The notes under the pieces: generated by a model
Database searches by the model: none
What the model saw: the letters and a program-made list of their open reading frames with translations, nothing else
Told to the model about the DNA's origin: nothing
Translations under genes and position numbers: made by a program
Part shown: in pieces, positions 56,685-64,000 of the stretch
How positions within the stretch are numbered: position 1 is the first letter of the stretch
Layout: each line of letters begins with the position of its first letter
Assembly (NCBI RefSeq): GCF_003966155.1
Contig: NZ_RXNS01000008.1
Span: 1-64,000, forward strand
DNA length: 64,000 bases
DNA from: Halomonas nitroreducens
GTDB lineage: Bacteria > Pseudomonadota > Gammaproteobacteria > Pseudomonadales > Halomonadaceae
Direction of reading: 5' to 3'

Positions 56685-57727
56685 GCCGAGGCCTCCCGAT
56701 CGATGCCGGCCTGCGCCAGCTTCGCCGCCAGGGCAGGACGGAAGGTCTCGGCGAGCCAGGCCCGGAAGGCGTCGTGGTCGTCGAGCTCGGCCAGGGCGTC
56801 CTCCAGGTGGGCGAGGAAGTGCGGCAGGCGGGCGAGGTAGCCCTCGCGGTGATCGCGCAGCGTCAGACGGCAGAAGATGCCCAGCACCTTGAGGGCGCGC
56901 TGGGCGGCCATGGCCGCCACCTGGCCCCGGAAGGCCGCGGGGGAGAGGGTGGCCGGCAACCGGCCGTCGGCCACGGCCCGCTGGCGGAAGCCCTCGACCC
57001 AGGCCGCGCGCCGCGCCGGCGCGAAGCGACAGTAGCGGCCATGCAGCAGCGAGATCAGGTCATAGCTCAGCGGGCCGGCCACCGCGTCCTGGAAGTCGAT
57101 CAGGTACAGCCGGTCGTCCTGGACCATCAGGTTCATGGCATCGAAGTCCCGGTGCACGGTGACCACCGGCTGGGCCAGGGCGGCGTCGATCAGCGCCCGG
57201 CGCAGCGCCGGCCAGCCCAGCGGGGCGTCGAGGGCCAGCCAGCGGCCCAGGCACCACTCGGAGAAGAGGTCCAGCTCCCGGCCGAGCAGGTCGGCGTCAT
57301 AGGCCGGCAGCCCGTCCGGGCGGGCGCGGGTCTGCAGTGCGTCGAGCAGCGCCAGGGCGCGCTCGTGCCAGGCCAGGGTCGCCGGGTCGTCGTCGCCGTC
57401 GAAACAAGCCTGCAGGGGGGTGTCACCCAGGTCGTCGAGCTCCAGGAAGCCGGCCTCGAGGTCGACGCCGTGCAGCGCCGGCACCGGCAGCCCCGCCTCC
57501 CGCTAGCGCCGGGCGATGGCCACGAAGGGGGTGCTGTCCTCCTGGACCGGCGGGGCGTCCATCAGGATGCGCGTGTCGCCGTCGGGCAGGGTCAGGCGGA
57601 AGTAGCGGCGAAAGCTGGCGTCGCCGGCGGCCAGGCGCAGGTCGAGGGCCTGGGGGGCGAGCCCGTGGCGGGCGGCGGCCCAGTGGCGCAGTCGCTGGTG
57701 GCGCGGGAGGGCATCGGCCTCTGGCAT
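56681..57727 (-). pseudogene. amgK: AmgK anomeric MurNAc/GlcNAc kinase, interrupted by an in-frame TAG
   Basis: The gene would encode 348 residues of the aminoglycoside-phosphotransferase-like sugar kinase that makes MurNAc-1-phosphate for MurU. Codon 75 is TAG (57505-57503). The frame is otherwise open on both sides: residues 1-74 contain LAAGDASFRRYFRL and end STPFVAIARR, and reading resumes with REAGLPVPALHGVDLEAGF. The C-terminal part keeps the kinase motifs VTVHRDFDAMNLMV and [18 protein letters not shown]. Neither fragment alone holds both N-lobe and catalytic site. GAGAGGTG precedes the start at 57727. A recent nonsense mutation, a sequencing error or readthrough are all possible; no frameshift is needed. 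Confidence 0.85.
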
Positions 57728-57852
57728 CTTCACCTCTCGGTCGTCGGGTGGCGGGGTGTCGGTTGACGGCCCCCGGGCGTCGCCGCATGCTGAGGCCCGA
57801 CGTCGTCGGCGAAGACAGGGGCTCGTCGGCGGCACAGGTTGCACGGGGCCTG

Positions 57853-57858
57853 TATAAT
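57853..57858 (+). promoter_or_regulatory. -10 element of the lptD operon
   Basis: A consensus TATAAT lies 33 bases before the lptD start, in the 163-base region shared with divergent amgK. No good -35 is found at 16-18 bases upstream, so another sigma factor or an activator may assist. Confidence 0.5.
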
Positions 57859-57890
57859 ACCGATTCCCCCCGCCAAGGACATCGTGGAAC

Positions 57891-60362
57891 ATGGGCAAGC
57901 GACCCTCATGGACGGCCGTGGCAGGCCTAGTGACCTCTAGCGTGATGGCGAGCCCCCTGCAGGCGGCGCCTCCCGAGTCGCTGCCGGCGGCGCAGCTCGA
58001 CTGGCGGCCCTGGGGCGAGGACCGCCCGGCCGGCGCCCTGTGCCGGGGCCGCTACGTGATGCCGGACTACCGCCTGGCCGCGCCCCCGGCGGGGCGCGTG
58101 GCCAGCGAGGCCGACAGCGGTCAGTACGGGGCGGACGGCGAGACCCTGCTCAGCGGAGAGGTGGTGCTGCGCCGCGCCGATACCCAGCTGGAGGCGCCAC
58201 GGGTGCGCCTGCCGGCCTCCCGGGAGCGAGTCTTCGCCGAGGGGCCGGTGGCCCTGCGCGACCGCAACCTGCTGGTGCGCGGCGAGGCCGCCGAGTTCTC
58301 CCTGGAGAGCGACGATGCGCGCATCGACACCGCCCACTACGTGGCCCACGAGCAGCGCCTGCGTGGCGATGCGGTGCGCCTGGCCCGGGTGGCCGAGGAT
58401 CGCTACCGGCTGACCGAGGCGAGCTTCACCACCTGCGAGCCGGGCAGCGACCTGTGGCGCCTGGTGGGCAACGACATCCTGCTGGATCGCCAGCGCGGCT
58501 ACGGCACCGCCACCCATGCCCGCCTCGAGGTGGGCAAGGTGCCGGTCTTCTACTGGCCCTGGGTGCGCTTTCCCCTGGACGACCGTCGCCAGACCGGCTT
58601 CCTGTGGCCGACCCTGGGCTTCTCCGGCGACTCCGTCGACTATGCTCAGCCGTTCTACTGGAACATCGCCCCCAACCAGGATGCCACCCTGACGCCGCGC
58701 TGGATCAGCAACCGCGGCCTGCTGCTGGGCGCCGAATACCGCTACCTGCTGCCCGGCGACGCCGGCACCCTCGAGGGCGCCTACATCGCCGACGACCGCC
58801 AGGCCGGCGAGGAGGCCTCGGCGGGCTCCGAGCTGGAGAACGGCGATGCCCGCTGGTACATCGATGCCCGCCATGCCGGCCGCTTCGACCCCCGCACCCG
58901 CTATCAGCTGCGCTACGGGGCGGCCAGCGACGGTGCCTACTTCGACGACTTCGGCCTCACTTTCGGCGAGCAGGATACCGACAGCCTCGCCCGGCTGGCC
59001 CGTCTCGACTACCGGGGCGATGTCTGGCGGCTCGAGGCCAGGGCCCAGGGCTACCAGAAGCTCGACGACCCGCTCGACGAGGGCGACAAGCCCTTCTATC
59101 GCCTGCCGAGCCTGACCGCCAATGCCCGCTGGCGCCAGGACAGCGGCTTCTACCAGGAGTGGGGCTCCAACCTGACCTACTTCTGGCGGGACATCGAGGG
59201 TGACGAGAACGGCCTCTACGACTTCGCCGGCGGCCAGCGGCGCATCCCGATCCGCGAGGCGGCCAACGGCTCGCGGCTGCGCCTGACCCCCGCCACGGGC
59301 TGGCGCTTCGACGACACCTGGGGCTTTGTCGAGCCGCGCCTGGCGCTGGCCCATATCGCCTACGACCTCGACTACGGGACACGCGACACCGACCGCCCCG
59401 AGGGGCCGTCGCAGACCGTGCCGATCGCCTCGCTGGACGGCGGCCTGGTCTTCGAGCGCGACCTGGCGCTGGGCGGCGACGCCTTTCGCCAGACCCTGGA
59501 GCCGCGCCTGAACTATGCCTACGTACCGGCCCGGGACCAGAGCGACTTTCCCGACTTCGACACCAGCGAGCGGGCCTTCTCCTGGCACCAGCTGTGGTCG
59601 CCGTATCGTTTCACCGGGGGCGACCGGGTCGGCGACCTCAACCGTTTCTCCTACGGCACGGAGTCGCGCCTGCTGGAGGATGCCACCGGCCGCGAGCGCC
59701 TCTCCCTGGGCGTGGGGCAGGCGGTCTACTTCGAGGACCGCACCATCGACCTGGCCGGCGACCCCGACACCCTGCCCAGCGAGCAGAACTTTCCGCGCTT
59801 CTATGACGCCACCCGCGACCGCTCACCCTGGGTCACCCGCCTCGACTGGCGGGTCACCGACCACTGGCGCACCCGCTGGGAGTGGCTCTACGACGACCAC
59901 CTGTCGCGCACCGAGCGCACCTCCCTGGGCCTGCAGTACCGGGCCGATGCCGGCCACGTGCTCAACCTCGGCTACAACTGGGAACTCGAGGGCTTCTCCC
60001 CCGCCGAGGACGCGGAGGACGCGCGGGGCTATGACCGCGAGGACTACGACCTGTCCTTCGCCATCAAGGCCACCCCAAGGCTCGACGTGATCGGCCGGGT
60101 GCTCTACGACAACACCAACGACCGGATGCTGGAGCAGCTGGCGGGTGTGCAGTGGAACGACTGCTGCTATGGTCTGCAGCTGGTCTGGCGGGAGTGGATC
60201 GACGACGAGGACACCGCCAACACCATCGACGACGACACCACCGACCGCGGCTTCTTCCTGCGCTTCGTGTTCAAGGGGCTTGGCGGCGTCGGTGGCGAGG
60301 CGGACACCCATTTCCGGGAGGCGATCCCGGGCTATCGCAGCACTGCCTTCGGCCGACCCTGA
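57891..60362 (+). CDS. lptD: LPS-assembly outer membrane protein LptD
   Basis: An 823-residue beta-barrel precursor that inserts lipopolysaccharide into the outer leaflet with LptE. A signal peptide (about 1-25) leads to the periplasmic beta-jellyroll (SGEVVLRRADTQLEAPRVRL) and then the barrel (PVFYWPWVRFPLDDRRQTGFL and following aromatic-rich strands). The disulfide-forming cysteines are present: one near the mature N terminus (ALCRGRY), one in TTCEPGS, and the adjacent pair in NDCCYGLQLVWREW. Typical length. surA follows after 32 bases. Confidence 0.95.
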   Translation: MGKRPSWTAVAGLVTSSVMASPLQAAPPESLPAAQLDWRPWGEDRPAGALCRGRYVMPDYRLAAPPAGRVASEADSGQYGADGETLLSGEVVLRRADTQLEAPRVRLPASRERVFAEGPVALRDRNLLVRGEAAEFSLESDDARIDTAHYVAHEQRLRGDAVRLARVAEDRYRLTEASFTTCEPGSDLWRLVGNDILLDRQRGYGTATHARLEVGKVPVFYWPWVRFPLDDRRQTGFLWPTLGFSGDSVDYAQPFYWNIAPNQDATLTPRWISNRGLLLGAEYRYLLPGDAGTLEGAYIADDRQAGEEASAGSELENGDARWYIDARHAGRFDPRTRYQLRYGAASDGAYFDDFGLTFGEQDTDSLARLARLDYRGDVWRLEARAQGYQKLDDPLDEGDKPFYRLPSLTANARWRQDSGFYQEWGSNLTYFWRDIEGDENGLYDFAGGQRRIPIREAANGSRLRLTPATGWRFDDTWGFVEPRLALAHIAYDLDYGTRDTDRPEGPSQTVPIASLDGGLVFERDLALGGDAFRQTLEPRLNYAYVPARDQSDFPDFDTSERAFSWHQLWSPYRFTGGDRVGDLNRFSYGTESRLLEDATGRERLSLGVGQAVYFEDRTIDLAGDPDTLPSEQNFPRFYDATRDRSPWVTRLDWRVTDHWRTRWEWLYDDHLSRTERTSLGLQYRADAGHVLNLGYNWELEGFSPAEDAEDARGYDREDYDLSFAIKATPRLDVIGRVLYDNTNDRMLEQLAGVQWNDCCYGLQLVWREWIDDEDTANTIDDDTTDRGFFLRFVFKGLGGVGGEADTHFREAIPGYRSTAFGRP

Positions 60363-60394
60363 GGCAACCGACACCGATGAGAGGAAAGACAGAC

Positions 60395-61033
60395 ATGCGC
60401 AGTCGACAACTCGCCACCCTGATGCTGGGCTTGTGCCTCGCCCTGATGCCCCTGGCCGGCCAGGCCCAGGCGCGTCAGCCGCTGGACCGCATCGTGGCGG
60501 TGGTCAACGAGGGAGCCATCATGGCCTCCCAGCTCGAGGATCGCCTCGCCCAGACCCGCAACCGGCTCAGGGCCCGGGGCGTCGAGCTGCCGCCCGAGGC
60601 GGTGCTGCGCGAGCAGGTGCTCGATCGCATGATCGTCGAGGAGATCCAGCTGCAGATGGCCCTCGAGGCCAACCTCAGCGTCGACGACACCCAGCTCAAC
60701 CGCCAGGTCCGGGCCATCGCCGAGAGCAACAACATGACCCTGGAGCAGTTCGCCGACGCCCTGGAGGCCGATGGCCTGTCGCTGGGCGTGGTCCGCGACC
60801 AGGTGCGCCGCGAGCTGCTGATGCGCGAGCTGCAGCAGCGCCGCGTGGCCAGCCGCGTGAACCTCTCCGAGCGGGAGGTGGAGCGCTACATCGAGCAGCA
60901 GGGCGGCAAGGTCAGCCGTGACCAGGCCCGCGAGGCGCTGTTCCAGCGCAAGGTCAGCGACGAGATGGAAGCCTGGATCCAGGAGATCCGCGCCGATGCC
61001 TTCATCGAAGAGCGGCTCGAGTCCGGCTCATGA
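60395..61033 (+). CDS. surA: SurA-type periplasmic chaperone lacking both PPIase (parvulin) domains
   Basis: A 212-residue protein in the surA position. After a signal peptide (cleavage near AQA, residue 26) comes the SurA N-domain: LDRIVAVVNEGAIMASQLEDRL, ELPPEAVLREQVLDRMIVEEI (in part) and NNMTLEQFADALEADGLSL. E. coli SurA then has two parvulin domains of about 100 residues each; here the chain goes from EVERYIEQQGGK almost directly to the C-terminal helix REALFQRKVSDEMEAWIQEIRADAF. The frame is intact, and pdxA begins at once (ATGA overlap), so no parvulin sequence is hidden nearby. It should be a pure chaperone for outer-membrane proteins such as LptD. Confidence 0.88.
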   Translation: MRSRQLATLMLGLCLALMPLAGQAQARQPLDRIVAVVNEGAIMASQLEDRLAQTRNRLRARGVELPPEAVLREQVLDRMIVEEIQLQMALEANLSVDDTQLNRQVRAIAESNNMTLEQFADALEADGLSLGVVRDQVRRELLMRELQQRRVASRVNLSEREVERYIEQQGGKVSRDQAREALFQRKVSDEMEAWIQEIRADAFIEERLESGS

Positions 61034-62085
61034 GCGTGTCCCCGGTGCTGGCCCTGACCACCGGTGAGCCGGCCGGCGTCGGCCCCGAGCTTGCGGTGAT
61101 GCTGGCCACCGAGGCCCCGGCCGCTGGGGCAGCGGACCACCGGGTCGTGGCGGTGGGGGATCCCGACCTGCTCGCCGAGCGGGCCGCGGCCCTCGGCCGG
61201 CCCCTGGAGCTGGTCGAGCTGGCCCCCCACGAGGCGCCGCCGGCGCCCTGCCCGGGGCGCCTGCCGGTCTGGCCGGTGCCCCTGCGCGCGCCCTGCCGGC
61301 CGGGCGTGCTCGACACCCGCAACGCCGACTATGTCCTCGAGACCCTCGACCGGGCCATCCGCGGCTGCCGCGACGGCGAGGCCGCAGGGCTGGTCACCGC
61401 GCCCCTGCACAAGGCCGTGATCCTCGAGGCCGGCCATGCCGGCTTCCGCGGGCATACCGAATACCTGCGCGACGCCTGTGGGGTCGACGAGGTGGTGATG
61501 ATGCTCGCCACCGACCGGGCCCTGCATGCCGAGGCCCCCGACTGGCGGGGCGACCCCGCGCTGCGGGTGGCCCTGGCCACCACCCACTTGCCGCTGCGCG
61601 AGGTCAGCGATGCCGTGACGCCCGAGCGGCTGACACGGGTCCTGCGCATCCTCGATGCCGACCTCCGGCGCTGGTTCGGGGTGGCGGCGCCGCGCATCGC
61701 CGTCTGCGGGCTCAACCCCCACGCCGGGGAGGGCGGTCACCTGGGCCGCGAGGAGCTCGAGGTCATCGCCCCGACCCTGGCGCGGCTGCGCCAGGAGGGC
61801 CTGACCCTTGACGGGCCGCTGCCGGCGGATACCCTGTTCACCCCGCGTCACCTGGCGGGCGTGGACGCGGTGCTGGCGATGTATCATGACCAGGGCCTGC
61901 CGGTCCTCAAGTATGCCGGCTTCGGCCGCGCCGCCAACATCACCCTCGGCCTGCCGCTGGTGCGTACCTCGGTGGACCACGGCACGGCCCTGGACCTGGC
62001 CGGCCGGGGCGAGGCCGATCCCGGCAGCCTCGCCGTGGCCGTGGCGCTGGCTGCCGACATGGCCCGCCGCGGCGGGCACGCCTGA
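61030..62085 (+). CDS. pdxA: 4-hydroxythreonine-4-phosphate dehydrogenase PdxA
   Basis: A 351-residue NAD-dependent enzyme of pyridoxal phosphate synthesis. It begins LALTTGEPAGVGPELAV; metal-binding His residues are in APLHKAVI with GFRGHTEYL, NPHAGEGGHLGREE and MYHDQGLPVLKYAGFG. SVDHGTALDLAGRGEAD closes the family pattern. It is about 20 residues longer than E. coli PdxA, partly by an insert around DRALHAEAPDWRGD. It overlaps surA by four bases. Confidence 0.95.
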   Translation: MSVSPVLALTTGEPAGVGPELAVMLATEAPAAGAADHRVVAVGDPDLLAERAAALGRPLELVELAPHEAPPAPCPGRLPVWPVPLRAPCRPGVLDTRNADYVLETLDRAIRGCRDGEAAGLVTAPLHKAVILEAGHAGFRGHTEYLRDACGVDEVVMMLATDRALHAEAPDWRGDPALRVALATTHLPLREVSDAVTPERLTRVLRILDADLRRWFGVAAPRIAVCGLNPHAGEGGHLGREELEVIAPTLARLRQEGLTLDGPLPADTLFTPRHLAGVDAVLAMYHDQGLPVLKYAGFGRAANITLGLPLVRTSVDHGTALDLAGRGEADPGSLAVAVALAADMARRGGHA

Positions 62086-62132
62086 GGCGCCGTAGCGGCG
62101 CGTCGGATCGAATCGAACAGAAGGACACAGTC

Positions 62133-62945
62133 ATGGCATCCCGCCCCCAGGGTCATCGCGCCCGCAAGCGCTTCGGCCAGAATTTCCTGCGTGACCCCGG
62201 CATCATCTCGCGGCTGGTGCGGGCCATCGGTGCCCGCCCCGGCGAGCGGCTGGTCGAGATCGGCCCCGGCCAGGGCGCCCTCACCGAGCCGCTGCTCGAG
62301 GCGGCGGGCGGCCACCTCGAGGTGATCGAGCTGGACCGTGATCTCATCCCGGGGCTGCGCGTGCAGTTCTTCGACCAGCCGGGCTTCGTCATCCACGAGG
62401 GCGACGCCCTCAAGGTCGACTTCCGCGCCCTGCGCGGCGACGGGCCGCCGCTGCGGGTGGTGGGCAGCCTGCCCTACAACATCTCCACGCCGCTGATCGG
62501 CCACCTGCTCGAGGCCGGCGACGCCGTGGCCGACATGCACTTCATGCTGCAGAAGGAAGTGGTGGAGCGCCTCGCCGCCCCGCCCGGCGGGGCCGATCGC
62601 GGTCGCCTCTCGGTGCTCGCCCAGTACCACTGCCGGGTCGAGTCGCTGTTCACGGTGCCGCCGGAGGCCTTCGTGCCGCGGCCCAAGGTGGAGTCGGCCA
62701 TCGTCCGGCTGACCCCCCACGCGAGCCTGCCCCAGACGGCCCGGGACGAGGCGCTGCTGTTCCAGGTGGTGCGCGAGGCCTTCGCCCAGCGGCGCAAGAC
62801 CCTGCGCAACAATCTCAAGGGGCGCCTCGCCGCCGGCGATCTGGAGGCCCTGGGCATCGACCCGGGTCGCCGCCCCCAGACCCTCACGGTGGAGGAATTC
62901 GTGCGTATCGCCAATCACCTGTCCGCGGAAGGGGAGGCGCCATGA
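62133..62945 (+). CDS. rsmA: 16S rRNA dimethyladenosine transferase RsmA (KsgA)
   Basis: A 270-residue SAM-dependent methyltransferase that makes m6,2A at A1518 and A1519 of 16S rRNA. Motifs: [57 protein letters not shown] (with the catalytic NLPY-like SLPY) and [13 protein letters not shown]. The Asn of the usual NLPY motif is Ser here (GSLPYN), whereas most family members have GNLPYN. Confidence 0.95.
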   Translation: MASRPQGHRARKRFGQNFLRDPGIISRLVRAIGARPGERLVEIGPGQGALTEPLLEAAGGHLEVIELDRDLIPGLRVQFFDQPGFVIHEGDALKVDFRALRGDGPPLRVVGSLPYNISTPLIGHLLEAGDAVADMHFMLQKEVVERLAAPPGGADRGRLSVLAQYHCRVESLFTVPPEAFVPRPKVESAIVRLTPHASLPQTARDEALLFQVVREAFAQRRKTLRNNLKGRLAAGDLEALGIDPGRRPQTLTVEEFVRIANHLSAEGEAP

Positions 62946-63331
62946 CCCCGTCATCGCTGGGCGACGAGATCCGCGTCGACGTCGAGCCCGCCTTCCGGGA
63001 GGACGAGTCGGCGCCGGAGGAAGAGCGCTTCGTGTTCAGCTATACCATCACGGTGCACAACCATTCCGGGCACAGCATGCAGCTGCTGGCGCGCCACTGG
63101 AAGATCACCCAGGGCAGCGGCAAGGTGCAGGAGGTGCGCGGCAAGGGCGTGGTCGGCCAGCAGCCGATGATCGGCCCCGGCCAGACCTTTCGCTATACCA
63201 GCCGGGCTATCCTCGACGGCCCGGTGGGGGTGATGGAGGGCGCCTTCACCTGCGTCGACACCGCCACCCAGCGGCCGTTCGAGGTGGCCATCGCGCCCTT
63301 TCGCCTGGCCGGGCCCAACCAGGTGCACTGA
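62942..63331 (+). CDS. apaG: Co2+/Mg2+ efflux protein ApaG
   Basis: A 129-residue protein with the ApaG fibronectin-III-like fold: [28 protein letters not shown] (in part), [23 protein letters not shown] and GVMEGAFTC. The name comes from its link with ApaH; the biochemical role is unclear. It overlaps rsmA by four bases, and apaH follows after 32 bases, the E. coli order. Confidence 0.94.
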   Translation: MTPSSLGDEIRVDVEPAFREDESAPEEERFVFSYTITVHNHSGHSMQLLARHWKITQGSGKVQEVRGKGVVGQQPMIGPGQTFRYTSRAILDGPVGVMEGAFTCVDTATQRPFEVAIAPFRLAGPNQVH

Positions 63332-63363
63332 GCGTCGTCATCCACTGTCGATACGGAGGGCCC

Positions 63364-64000
63364 ATGTCCACCTATGCCGTCGGCGACCTGCAGGGCTGCC
63401 ACGCCGAGTTCGTCGCCTTGCTCGAGCGCCTGGCCTTCGACCCCGACCGCGACCGGCTCTGGCTGGCCGGCGACCTGGTCAACAGGGGCCCGGGGTCGCT
63501 GGCCTGCCTGCGCGAAGTCCGGGCCCTCGGCGAGGCGGCCCGCGTGGTGCTGGGCAACCATGACCTGCACCTGCTGGCGGTGGCCCGGGGCGGGGCGCGA
63601 GCCAAGCGCAAGGACACCCTGGCGGCGATCCTCGAGGCGCCGGATCGGGAGGCGCTGCTCGACTGGCTGCAGAGCCGGCCGCTGGTGGTGCGCGATGGCG
63701 CCACCCTGATGAGCCATGCCGGCCTGCCCCCCCAGTGGGGACTCGACCAGGCCGAGCGCCTGGCGGCGGAGCTGGAGAGTGCCCTCGGCAGCGAGCGCTC
63801 CGGCGCCTTCCTGCGCGACATGTACGGCAACGAGCCGGCCTGCTGGCGCGACGATCTGGACGGCATCGATCGCCTGCGGGTGATCGTCAACACCTTCACC
63901 CGCATGCGCTTCATCGATGCCCGGGGCTGCCTCGACTTCGTCGCCAAGGAGGGACTCGACAGCGCCCCGCCGGGCTTCGCCCCCTGGTTCCAGTATCCCC
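63364..64000 (+). CDS. apaH: Diadenosine tetraphosphatase ApaH (partial, runs off the window)
   Basis: The first 212 codons of a symmetrical Ap4A hydrolase. The metallophosphatase motifs are present in order: [42 protein letters not shown] and SHAGLPPQW. The family is normally about 270-280 residues, so some 60-70 are missing beyond base 64000. GGAGGG precedes the ATG. Together with rsmA and apaG it forms the conserved surA-pdxA-rsmA-apaG-apaH group. Confidence 0.93.
   Translation, partial: MSTYAVGDLQGCHAEFVALLERLAFDPDRDRLWLAGDLVNRGPGSLACLREVRALGEAARVVLGNHDLHLLAVARGGARAKRKDTLAAILEAPDREALLDWLQSRPLVVRDGATLMSHAGLPPQWGLDQAERLAAELESALGSERSGAFLRDMYGNEPACWRDDLDGIDRLRVIVNTFTRMRFIDARGCLDFVAKEGLDSAPPGFAPWFQYP

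Overview
The window is a 64 kb piece of a high-GC gammaproteobacterial chromosome. The gene orders (ccoNOQP-GHIS-hemN-fnr; rnr-rlmB-rpsF-rpsR-rplI-dnaB; amgK/murU divergent from lptD-surA-pdxA-rsmA-apaG-apaH), two complete Mrp Na+/H+ antiporter operons and a Tat-exported HiPIP suggest a salt- or alkali-tolerant relative of Halomonas. That genus-level placement is inference from gene content. Genes are dense, often with 1-8 bp overlaps. I see no prophage, transposase, CRISPR array or genomic island.

Layout. 1-11.2 kb (minus strand): a microaerobic respiration cluster encoding cbb3 oxidase (ccoNOQP), its assembly factors (ccoG, H, I, S and a DsbD_2/TauE-like membrane protein), a HemN-like radical SAM protein and FNR/ANR. 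Well-placed FNR boxes precede ccoN and hemN. A perfect 7-bp tandem array lies just beyond fnr. 11.2-14.8 kb: an alpha/beta hydrolase, a five-gene tRNA cluster (Val, Asp, Asp, Val, Asp) with promoter and terminator, and fadH. 14.9-19.8 kb: the prkA-yeaH-spoVR stress operon. 19.9-22.1 kb: HiPIP, a stand-alone RAM-domain protein, a nuclease and three tRNA-Leu genes. 22.3-29.3 kb: rnr, rlmB, rpsF, rpsR, a membrane protein, rplI and dnaB. 29.3-33.3 kb: two small unassigned proteins, a DCC protein with an Fe-S photolyase, and hemH.

33.4-45.3 kb holds two Mrp antiporter operons placed head to head: a six-gene operon with a fused MrpAB (minus) and a seven-gene operon with separate A and B (plus). They share a 254-bp control region. 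A Cry-DASH gene with a DUF3429 partner follows; its promoter region shares a 9-mer with that of the Fe-S photolyase. 46.9-54.4 kb: a lytic transglycosylase, an RimB-like aspartic protease, rsmE, phaR, purD, a thioesterase, prkB, a HIT protein and coq7. 54.4-57.7 kb (minus): speD, an OsmC-like protein, and murU with amgK for cell-wall recycling. amgK carries an in-frame amber codon at position 75. 57.9-64 kb: lptD, a very short surA with no PPIase domains, pdxA, rsmA, apaG and the start of apaH.

The less ordinary points are the domain-stripped SurA, the interrupted amgK, the divergent HemN, the paired Mrp operons and the shared photolyase promoter motif. I did not find a clear, wholly new multi-gene system. 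Everything here was read by eye; no database searches were run.
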